Source of the DNA: Sinorhizobium fredii
GTDB taxonomy: Bacteria; Pseudomonadota; Alphaproteobacteria; Rhizobiales; Rhizobiaceae
Assembly: GCF_002944405.1 (NCBI RefSeq)
Contig: NZ_CP024307.1
Coordinates: forward strand, 1 to 64,000
Direction: 5' to 3'
Length of the DNA stretch: 64,000 nucleotides
How positions within the stretch are numbered: position 1 is the stretch's first letter; each line of letters starts with the position of its first letter. The notes under the pieces are model-generated. The model was not told the origin of the DNA. It saw only the letters and a list, made by a program, of their open reading frames with translations, and made no database searches. The position numbers were made by a program, and so were the translations under genes. Below, piece after piece: positions 57,788 to 64,000 of the stretch.

Positions 57788-58396
57788 TCAGGCGAGCGTG
57801 CCCTTCGTCGAGGGAACGCGTCCAGCCTGGCGCGGGTCGATTTCGGTTGCCGTGCGCAGCACGCGGGCGACGGATTTGAAGCAGGTCTCGGCGATATGAT
57901 GGTTGTTGGCGCCGTAGATGTTCTGCACATGAAGCGTGATGCCGGCGTGCTGGGCGAGCGCCTGGAAGAATTCGCGAACCAGCTCGGTGTCGAAGGTGCC
58001 GATCTTCGGCGAGGTGAAGGTCACGTTCCAGACGAGAAACGGCCGGCCGGAGACATCGACGGCGGCGCGCGTCATCGTCTCATCCATGGCGAGATCGAGC
58101 GAGGCATAGCGGGTGATGCCGCGGCGATCGCCGAGCGCCTTGGCGATCGCCTGGCCGATGGCGATGCCGGTATCCTCGACGGTATGGTGATCGTCGACAT
58201 GGAGGTCGCCCTCCGTCTTGATCTCCATGTCGATCAGCGAATGGCGCGCGAGCTGGTCGAGCATGTGATCGAAGAAGCCGACGCCGGTCGCAATCTTCGA
58301 CACGCCCGTGCCGTCGATATTGACGGCGACGGACACGGCCGTTTCATTCGTCTTTCGCGAAACCTGGCCGGTGCGGCTCAGCGTCACGTCTGCCAT
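57788..58396 (-). CDS. hisB: Imidazoleglycerol-phosphate dehydratase
   Basis: 202 residues, dehydratase only; there is no histidinol-phosphatase domain as in E. coli. The metal-binding [27 protein letters not shown] and [14 protein letters not shown] motifs are intact. The ATG at 58396 has AGGAGAG upstream. It is the first gene of the hisB-DUF2628-hisH-hisA-hisF-hisE-coaA operon and diverges from hslV. Confidence 0.95.
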   Translation of the reverse strand: MADVTLSRTGQVSRKTNETAVSVAVNIDGTGVSKIATGVGFFDHMLDQLARHSLIDMEIKTEGDLHVDDHHTVEDTGIAIGQAIAKALGDRRGITRYASLDLAMDETMTRAAVDVSGRPFLVWNVTFTSPKIGTFDTELVREFFQALAQHAGITLHVQNIYGANNHHIAETCFKSVARVLRTATEIDPRQAGRVPSTKGTLA

Positions 58397-58587
58397 CAGG
58401 CTCTCCTGTCTGCACTCGATAGATCGGAGCGGGCGGCAGAGCCTTCCGCCGACCGGTCCGTTCCCGAGCCGCTCCATATCAGGCGGGGCGCGAAATATCC
58501 AGAACTGCGACGGAGATTCGATCGGCGTCAGCCGGCGGGCGCGATCCGGATGGAAAGGGGCCGCTGTCGGTGATTTCTCCTGCCCAT

Positions 58588-58615
58588 TTGCAATCGCGCA
58601 GAGCCGACTTACATA
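58588..58615 (+). promoter_or_regulatory. Possible hslV promoter
   Basis: TTGCAA (58588-58593), 16-base spacer, TACATA (58610-58615), 64 bases before hslV. The -10 region CTTACATA resembles alphaproteobacterial heat-shock (RpoH) promoters as much as housekeeping ones. The rest of the 283-bp hisB/hslV gap shows nothing else. Confidence 0.35.
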
Positions 58616-58679
58616 GGCCTCAAGCAACCAGGTTCTTCTTGAGCCGCAACGCCTCGCCTCCGGGGCCGACAGGTATTTG

Positions 58680-59237
58680 ATGAGCGAACACAATCCCTAC
58701 GGAACGATGCATGCCACCACCATCATCACGGTGCGCAAGGACGGCAAGGTGGTGATGGCGGGCGACGGTCAGGTGAGCCTCGGCCAGACAGTCATGAAGG
58801 GCAATGCGCGCAAGGTCCGGCGCCTCTCCAAGGGCGACGTGATCGCCGGTTTTGCCGGCGCGACGGCGGACGCGTTTACGCTTCTGGAGCGTCTCGAGGC
58901 GAAGCTCGAACAGTATCCCGACCAGCTGATGCGGGCCGCCGTCGAACTCGCCAAGGACTGGCGGACCAACAAATATCTGCGCAATCTCGAGGCGATGATG
59001 CTGGTCGCCGACAAGTCGGTGACGCTGGCGATCACCGGCAATGGCGACGTGCTCGAGCCCGAGCACGGAACGATCGCCATCGGTTCCGGCGGAAACTTCG
59101 CCTACGCGGCGGCGCGCGCCCTGATGGACAGCGACAAGTCGGCCGAGGAGATCGCCCGGCGTGCCCTGCAGATCGCCGGAGACATCTGCGTCTATACCAA
59201 CCACAATGTGGTCATGGAGACGCTGGATGCCGACTGA
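58680..59237 (+). CDS. hslV: ATP-dependent protease subunit HslV (ClpQ)
   Basis: 185 residues. Proteasome-like peptidase whose catalytic Thr must become N-terminal. Here [19 protein letters not shown] follows a 12-residue leader ([12 protein letters not shown]), whereas E. coli HslV starts directly at Met-Thr-Thr, so processing of a short propeptide is implied unless translation starts at Met10 (ATG 58707). [14 protein letters not shown] is the other family block. It works with HslU, encoded two genes downstream. A TTG at 58677 is the rejected start. Confidence 0.94.
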   Translation: MSEHNPYGTMHATTIITVRKDGKVVMAGDGQVSLGQTVMKGNARKVRRLSKGDVIAGFAGATADAFTLLERLEAKLEQYPDQLMRAAVELAKDWRTNKYLRNLEAMMLVADKSVTLAITGNGDVLEPEHGTIAIGSGGNFAYAAARALMDSDKSAEEIARRALQIAGDICVYTNHNVVMETLDAD

Positions 59238-59748
59238 CGGGGCAGAGGTCAGCTTCGAGCCGGTGGCCGAGCGCCACCTGCCGATGCTCCTTGCCTGGCT
59301 TTCGGAGCCGCATGTCCGACAATGGTGGGGCGACCCGGACGTGGAACTGGGACTGATCCGCGAGGGTTGCGCCACCGGAGAGGTCGACGGCTTCATCTTC
59401 CGCCTGAGCGGCGAACCGGCCGGTTACATTCAGTCCTGGACCCCCTCGCAATATGACGAGGAACCCTGGGCGAGGGACCTGTCGTCCGACACGCCCGGTG
59501 TCGATATCTTCATCGGCCCCCCTGAAATGACCGGCAAGGGCGTCGCGGCCCTCGCGCTTAAGGCCTTTGCCGGAAGACTGTTCGAAAAGGGCGCCGCCCG
59601 CATCGTCATCGATCCGGATGCCGGCAACCGCCGAGCGGTCAGAGCCTATGCGAAGGCCGGTTTCGTGCCCTTCGCCGAATGGATAGACGAGTCCGGTCGC
59701 ACCCTGCTGATGGAACTGACGCGGACCGAGTTTGAGAGGACTTCATGA
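59227..59748 (+). CDS. GNAT family acetyltransferase between hslV and hslU
   Basis: 173 residues. The N-terminus [25 protein letters not shown] and the mid-region [21 protein letters not shown] place it near aminoglycoside 6'-N-acetyltransferase/siderophore-type GNATs; [16 protein letters not shown] is the acetyl-CoA end motif. It overlaps hslV by 11 bases and hslU by four (ATGA), so it is made with the protease. The substrate is unknown and resistance activity should not be assumed. Confidence 0.87.
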   Translation: MPTDGAEVSFEPVAERHLPMLLAWLSEPHVRQWWGDPDVELGLIREGCATGEVDGFIFRLSGEPAGYIQSWTPSQYDEEPWARDLSSDTPGVDIFIGPPEMTGKGVAALALKAFAGRLFEKGAARIVIDPDAGNRRAVRAYAKAGFVPFAEWIDESGRTLLMELTRTEFERTS

Positions 59749-61049
59749 CCAATTTTTCCCCGAGAGAGATCGTTTCCGAGCTCGACCGCTACATCATCGG
59801 CCAGAAGGACGCGAAGCGCGCCGTCGCCATTGCCTTGCGCAACCGCTGGCGCCGCCAGCAGCTCAGCGACGAGCTGCGCGACGAGGTCATGCCGAAGAAC
59901 ATCCTGATGATCGGCCCGACCGGCGTCGGCAAGACGGAAATTTCCCGCCGTCTCGCCAAGCTTGCCGGCGCGCCGTTCGTCAAGGTGGAGGCCACCAAGT
60001 TTACCGAGGTCGGCTATGTCGGGCGCGACGTGGAACAGATCGTCCGCGATCTCGTCGAGGTGGGCATCACGCTGGTGCGCGAGAAGAAGCGCACCGAAGT
60101 CAAGGCGAAGGCGCATCAGAACGCCGAGGAGCGCGTGCTCGACGCGCTGGTCGGCACGACGGCGTCGCCGGCGACCCGCGATTCCTTCCGCAAGAAGCTG
60201 AGGGCCAACGAGCTCGACGACAAGGAGATCGAGATCGACGTGGCCGAAACTGGCGCGCCGGGCGGCTTCGAGATCCCCGGCATGCCCGGCGCCAATATCG
60301 GCGTCTTGAACCTCTCCGAAATGTTCGGCAAGGCGCTCGGTGGCAGGACGAAGAAAATCAAGACGACGGTCAAGGATTCCTATGACTTTCTCGTCAACGA
60401 CGAATCCGACAAGCTGCTCGACAACGAGCAGATCCAGCGCGAGGCGATGGCGGCGGCGGAGAACGACGGCATTGTCTTCCTTGACGAGATCGACAAGATC
60501 GCCGCCCGCGACGGCGGCATGGGCGCCGGCGTCTCGCGCGAGGGCGTCCAGCGGGACCTGTTGCCGCTGGTCGAGGGTACGACGGTCGCGACGAAATACG
60601 GGCCGGTGAAGACCGATCACATCCTCTTCATCGCCTCCGGCGCCTTCCACGTGTCGAAGCCGTCGGACCTGCTGCCCGAGCTGCAGGGCCGCCTGCCGAT
60701 CCGGGTCGAACTGCGGGCGCTCACCAAGGAGGACTTCCGCCGCATTCTGACGGAGACCGAGGCGAGCCTCATCCGCCAATACAAGGCGCTGCTGGAGACC
60801 GAGGGCGTGGCGCTCGACTTCACCGAGGATGCAATCGACGCACTCGCCGAGGTCGCCGTGCAGCTCAACGCCAATGTCGAGAACATCGGCGCCCGGCGCC
60901 TGCAGACGGTGATGGAGCGCGTCCTCGACGAGATCTCCTTCAACGCGCCCGATCGCGGCGGCGACACGCTGATGATCGATGCCGACTATGTCCGCAAGCA
61001 TGTTGGAGATCTGGCCGCCAACACGGACCTGTCACGCTACATTCTGTGA
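59745..61049 (+). CDS. hslU: HslU (ClpY) AAA+ unfoldase
   Basis: 434 residues. Walker A is GPTGVGKTE (58-66), Walker [14 protein letters not shown] near 250, with the I-domain between about 110 and 230. The GYVGRD pore loop (near residue 90) and a C-terminal SRYIL end, which docks into HslV, are present. GAGAGGA precedes the ATG. Confidence 0.97.
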   Translation: MTNFSPREIVSELDRYIIGQKDAKRAVAIALRNRWRRQQLSDELRDEVMPKNILMIGPTGVGKTEISRRLAKLAGAPFVKVEATKFTEVGYVGRDVEQIVRDLVEVGITLVREKKRTEVKAKAHQNAEERVLDALVGTTASPATRDSFRKKLRANELDDKEIEIDVAETGAPGGFEIPGMPGANIGVLNLSEMFGKALGGRTKKIKTTVKDSYDFLVNDESDKLLDNEQIQREAMAAAENDGIVFLDEIDKIAARDGGMGAGVSREGVQRDLLPLVEGTTVATKYGPVKTDHILFIASGAFHVSKPSDLLPELQGRLPIRVELRALTKEDFRRILTETEASLIRQYKALLETEGVALDFTEDAIDALAEVAVQLNANVENIGARRLQTVMERVLDEISFNAPDRGGDTLMIDADYVRKHVGDLAANTDLSRYIL

Positions 61050-61097
61050 CGCCGGCGCTGCAGTCGCGCGCCAAATCGTGCCGATCACCGCCTTGTG

Positions 61098-61130
61098 GGG
61101 CGCCTGTCACTCGACAGGCGCCCTCATTTT
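61098..61130 (+). terminator. Terminator after hslU
   Basis: GGGCGCCTGTC (61098-61108) and GACAGGCGCCC (61113-61123) form an 11-bp stem with a 4-base loop, then TCATTTT. Confidence 0.9.
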
Positions 61131-61240
61131 ATCTAGAGCGATCAGTGATCGGTCGAAACGGGGCATGATTCCGACATGATTCTGCCCTAGTGGGCCGCGC
61201 CCGGACGAATCGGGACCCGAATTTCACAGGAAAATTGATC

Positions 61241-62191
61241 GTGCGTCTGACCGCCTGCCTGCTTCTTATCGCCCCGCTTTGCCTCTCCGCGGCGCAACCG
61301 GCTGCGGCCGAAATCCGCATGGTCCCGGAAGGCAACCGGCATGTAGAGCAGCCGCGGGTTCCCGGCGCTTCGCTTCGCCGCACCAAGGCAGGCCGGACCT
61401 CCTTCGACGCGAAGTACGAAAAGGTACGCGAACTGCTCGCCAATGACCGCAATCTCGTGGGGAAGATCAAGTCGACCGCCGCCGCCTATGGCATCGCACC
61501 GATCCACATGATCGGCGCCATCGTCGGCGAGCACACCTACAATGTCGATGCCTATGACCGACTGCAGGCCTATTACGTCAAGGCGGCCGCCTATGCCGGC
61601 AACAGCTTCCACTTCGGCTATGACGGCGAATCCGTCGATGAATTCGTAAAGCGTGCGCAGTTCGCCGACTGCGCCCGCGAGAAATCTTCCTATGCACTAT
61701 GGAGCTGCCGCGAGCGGGTGTGGGAGAAGGAGTTCCGCGGTCGCACCGTCGGCGGGCAGACCTTCCCGAACAACCGCTTCAGCGCCGTCTTCTTCCAGCC
61801 CTTTTTCGCCGGCCAGACCTTCGGCCTCGGCCAGATCAACCCGCTGACGGCCCTGATGCTGACCGACATGGTGTCGCGCGTCTCCCGTTATGATCGTCTC
61901 GATGAGAACAATGCCGGTGCCGTCTATGAGGCGATCATGGATCCGGACGTCTCGCTCGCCTATATGGCCGCTTCGATCCGCCATTCCATCGACGCTTACC
62001 GATCGATCGCCGGCATGGACATCTCCCACAATCCCGGCCTGACGGCGACGCTCTACAATGTCGGCAGCCCGGACGAGCGCGCCGCCGCGCTCGCGGCGAA
62101 GAATGCCGGCGGCGAGGTTCACTGGCCGGAAGAGAACTATTATGGCTGGCTGGTCAATGACAAGCTCGCCGAGCTCGAGGCCCTGCTCTGA
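61241..62191 (+). CDS. DUF1402 secreted protein, probable lytic-transglycosylase-like
   Basis: 316 residues. A signal peptide (MRLTACLLLIAPLCLSAAQP, cleavage near AAA|EIR at 23) is exposed if the GTG at 61241 is used, which has AGGA nine bases upstream; the longer GTG frame at 61190 would bury it. The body has features that follow the order of SLT-fold transglycosylases: a Glu97 in IHMIGAIVGEHTYN, GLGQINPLTAL at 195-205 (compare GLMQIMPATA), and an AYMAASI then LYNVG (272-275, compare AYNAG). The family is annotated as unknown, so this is an inference. Confidence 0.8.
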   Translation: MRLTACLLLIAPLCLSAAQPAAAEIRMVPEGNRHVEQPRVPGASLRRTKAGRTSFDAKYEKVRELLANDRNLVGKIKSTAAAYGIAPIHMIGAIVGEHTYNVDAYDRLQAYYVKAAAYAGNSFHFGYDGESVDEFVKRAQFADCAREKSSYALWSCRERVWEKEFRGRTVGGQTFPNNRFSAVFFQPFFAGQTFGLGQINPLTALMLTDMVSRVSRYDRLDENNAGAVYEAIMDPDVSLAYMAASIRHSIDAYRSIAGMDISHNPGLTATLYNVGSPDERAAALAAKNAGGEVHWPEENYYGWLVNDKLAELEALL

Positions 62192-62288
62192 TCGCGGGCG
62201 AAAATTCCGCCAATTCCCGCCTGCTTCAGGTGAATCATCTTCTTGATTGCGCCGTAAAAACCTGAAACGTTAGGCCATCAGGAAAGGC

Positions 62289-63695
62289 ATGATCATGGAC
62301 ACGCGACCGGAGCCGTTCGAGCCGCCCGCGCCCGTCCCGCGCACTCACATTCCCTCGCGGCTGGAGATCATCCGCACGGTGCTGCGCAACCCGCTCGAGC
62401 TCTGGGGCGAGCCCTCCTATGCGCTCCCCTGGATCGAAACGAAGTTCATCAACCAGCGCACATTGATCGTCAACGATCCGGGTCTCATCCGCTACATTCT
62501 CGTCGAGAATGCTTCCAACTACGAAATGTCGAATGTCCGGCGGCTGATCCTCCGCCCCATCCTTCGCGATGGATTACTGACGGCGGAAGGCGAGGTGTGG
62601 AAACGGTCGCGCAAGGCGATGGCGCCGGTCTTCACGCCCCGCCATGCGAAGGGCTTTGCCGGCCAGATGCTGCGTGTCTCGGAGCATTTCGTCGGGCGCT
62701 ACGAGCGCGCCGCTTCCGACTCCTTCGCCACCAATGTCGCCGTCGACATGACGGAACTCACCTTCGAGATCCTCGCAGAGACGCTCTTCTCCGGCGAGAT
62801 CGCCGTCGAGAAGGAGGGGTTCGCCGCCAATGTCGAGGAACTGCTGCAGCGGATGGGCCGTGTCGATCCGATGGATCTTCTCGTGGCACCTCCATGGGTG
62901 CCGCGTCTCACCCGGATTGGCGGCCGGAAAGTGCTCGATCGCTTTCGCGGCGTCGTCGCCGCGACGATGGCAGAGCGCCGGCGGCTGATGGCGGCGGAGC
63001 CCGGCGCGGTTCCGAACGATTTCCTGACGCTGCTGCTGCAGCTCGAGGGTCCCGAGGGGCTTTCGACGTCCGAGATCGAGGACAACATCCTGACCTTCAT
63101 CGGCGCCGGCCACGAGACGACGGCCCGGGCGCTCGCCTGGTGCCTCTATTGCATTGCCAATATGCCGGCCTATCGCGAGACGATGGAAAGGGAGATCGAC
63201 GCGGTGCTGGCGACCGGCGCCGAGCCGGTCGAATGGCTCGAACGGATGCCGCATGTGCTCGCCGCCTTCGAGGAGGCGCTGCGCCTCTATCCACCGGCCC
63301 CCTCGATCAACCGGGCCGCGATCGAGGCGGACGAGTGGACCTCGCCGCAAGGCGAGCGCGTGCCGATCCGCAAGGGCATATCGGTGCTGATCATGCCGTG
63401 GACGCTGCATCGCCATGTGCTCTACTGGCAGAAGCCGCGCGCCTTCATGCCCGAGCGTTTCCTCCCCGAAAACCGCGACAAGATCAACCGCTTCCAGTAT
63501 CTCCCTTTCGGCGCCGGCCCGCGCATCTGCATCGGCGCGACCTTCGCCTTGCAGGAGGCAGTGATCGCCCTTGCGGTCCTGATGCACCGCTGCCGCTTCG
63601 ACCTGACCGAGTCGACCCATCCCTGGCCGGTGCAGAGGCTGACGACCCAGCCCAAAGGGGGTCTTCCGATGAAGGTATCGGTGCGGGAGAGGTAA
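62289..63695 (+). CDS. Cytochrome P450
   Basis: 468 residues. The haem-thiolate ligand is Cys414 in FGAGPRICIGATFAL; the oxygen-binding I-helix is AGHETTAR (273-280), and the K-helix EALR (329-332) is followed by the PERF motif (388-391). No membrane anchor, so probably a soluble class I enzyme needing ferredoxin and a reductase, neither of which is nearby. The substrate is unknown; the length and AGHETT resemble fatty-acid/CYP102-like branches. The ATG has AGGAAAGG directly upstream. Monocistronic. Confidence 0.93.
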   Translation: MIMDTRPEPFEPPAPVPRTHIPSRLEIIRTVLRNPLELWGEPSYALPWIETKFINQRTLIVNDPGLIRYILVENASNYEMSNVRRLILRPILRDGLLTAEGEVWKRSRKAMAPVFTPRHAKGFAGQMLRVSEHFVGRYERAASDSFATNVAVDMTELTFEILAETLFSGEIAVEKEGFAANVEELLQRMGRVDPMDLLVAPPWVPRLTRIGGRKVLDRFRGVVAATMAERRRLMAAEPGAVPNDFLTLLLQLEGPEGLSTSEIEDNILTFIGAGHETTARALAWCLYCIANMPAYRETMEREIDAVLATGAEPVEWLERMPHVLAAFEEALRLYPPAPSINRAAIEADEWTSPQGERVPIRKGISVLIMPWTLHRHVLYWQKPRAFMPERFLPENRDKINRFQYLPFGAGPRICIGATFALQEAVIALAVLMHRCRFDLTESTHPWPVQRLTTQPKGGLPMKVSVRER

Positions 63696-63720
63696 AATCT
63701 CTGCGTCATGCCGGGAGACG

Positions 63721-63907
63721 CACCCCCTCTGCCCTGCGGGGCATCTCCCCCACTAGATCGGCAAGCGGCAATGTCTCGTGCCACCAATCCTGCTGAGCGC
63801 GACCAATTCAGCGAGTTCGGCGCTCGCGAGCTCGCTGTCGGGCAGCGCGTTTGCATCTGGCTAATCTCCCTCCTTCTGGGGGAGATGCCCGGCAGGGCAG
63901 AGGGGGG
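63721..63907. repeat. RIME-type palindromic intergenic repeat, copy 4
   Basis: The arms at 63721-63752 (CCCCCTCTGCCCTGC then GGGCATCTCCCCCA) and 63877-63907 are near-perfect reverse complements of about 31 bases. The 124-base centre is without a gene. It belongs to a different sequence subtype from copies 1 and 2. Confidence 0.8.
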
Positions 63908-63928
63908 TAGCGTCACCCGCCTTCGCTG

Positions 63929-64000
63929 CTAACTGTATTCTGCACTGATCCGACGCGCAAAGGTCGCCGCCACACGATGGTCTTTCGCCGAATTATGCCC
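63929..64000 (-). CDS. C-terminal fragment of a minus-strand gene cut by window edge
   Basis: Read on the minus strand from 64000 the frame is open for 23 codons (GHNSAKDHRVAATFARRI then SAEYS) and ends at TAG (63931-63929). The composition looks like a real protein C-terminus and it ends just before the palindromic repeat, as genes here do. I do not recognise it and 23 codons are too few to be sure. Confidence 0.35.
   Translation of the reverse strand, partial: GHNSAKDHRVAATFARRISAEYS

Noticed and set aside
59227..59748. Aminoglycoside resistance gene
   Set aside because: Fold similarity to AAC(6') only; its fixed place in the hslVU operon argues for a housekeeping role.

Overview
The window is GC-rich chromosomal DNA of a Sinorhizobium (Ensifer) species. 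The evidence is the gene content and order (chvI/chvG/hprK/PTS/ahcY, the short AddAB type, trpFBA-accD-folC, hslV-GNAT-hslU, a PhaZ PHB depolymerase), the close match of ChvG and AroE to what I remember of S. meliloti, and several intergenic palindromes of rhizobial type. AroE and other proteins differ enough from my memory of S. meliloti that I do not name a species. I see no insertion sequence, phage, CRISPR array, tRNA or rRNA. The region reads as ordinary core chromosome plus one accessory-looking sugar-catabolism block.

Left end (1-4.3 kb). The first 72 bases, read on the minus strand, are the N-terminus of HemE. The 403 bp between hemE and the divergent ppsR (DUF299, the RP001 homologue) is the place where alphaproteobacterial chromosomes carry oriC. 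It holds four DnaA-box-like 9-mers, four GANTC sites and an AT-rich stretch. A parS-like palindrome lies 1.6 kb away at the start of aroE. The origin-flanking genes ppsR-maf-aroE-coaE, followed by dnaQ, run away from it.

4.3-11.7 kb: secB and fxsA (minus), then timA-mltA-smr-xre, overlapping or tightly spaced, gyrB, and a convergent nitroreductase. 11.9-23.9 kb: a catabolic block. It has a succinate-semialdehyde-type dehydrogenase, an HpaI-type aldolase, a GntR/FCD regulator with an extra N-terminal winged helix, a UxaA/GarD-family dehydratase, an aldo/keto reductase, a sugar ABC transporter, a zinc dehydrogenase and a COG3618 lactonase-type hydrolase. Together these can make a non-phosphorylative L-fucose/D-arabinose-type route: uptake, dehydrogenation to lactone, hydrolysis to aldonate, dehydration to a 2-keto-3-deoxy acid, then aldol cleavage and aldehyde oxidation. 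A shared GATAAAAGAC motif precedes two of its transcription units.

23.9-32.8 kb: phaZ, a DUF2852 membrane protein, a YgjP-type metalloprotease, trpF-trpB-trpA-accD-folC, and convergent trxA. 32.9-44.3 kb (minus strand): divL -> tsaE-amgK fusion -> murU -> addB -> addA, essentially without gaps. This couples a cell-cycle pseudokinase, a tRNA-modification/peptidoglycan-recycling fusion protein and recombinational repair. 44.6-50.3 kb (minus): chvI, chvG, hprK, a mannose-type EIIA, ptsH and ahcY; ahcY is preceded by a strong palindromic operator. pckA diverges from chvI and has LacI-type sites upstream.

52.4-64 kb: arfB, alkB; a minus-strand operon hisB-DUF2628-hisH-hisA-hisF-hisE-coaA; hslV-GNAT-hslU; a DUF1402 protein that looks like a lytic transglycosylase; a cytochrome P450; and the edge of one more minus-strand gene. 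Four large GC-rich intergenic palindromes (RIME-like) sit at about 17.0, 32.3, 53.6 and 63.8 kb, and a different two-hairpin repeat at 26.0 kb. All start sites, promoters and operators were read by eye.
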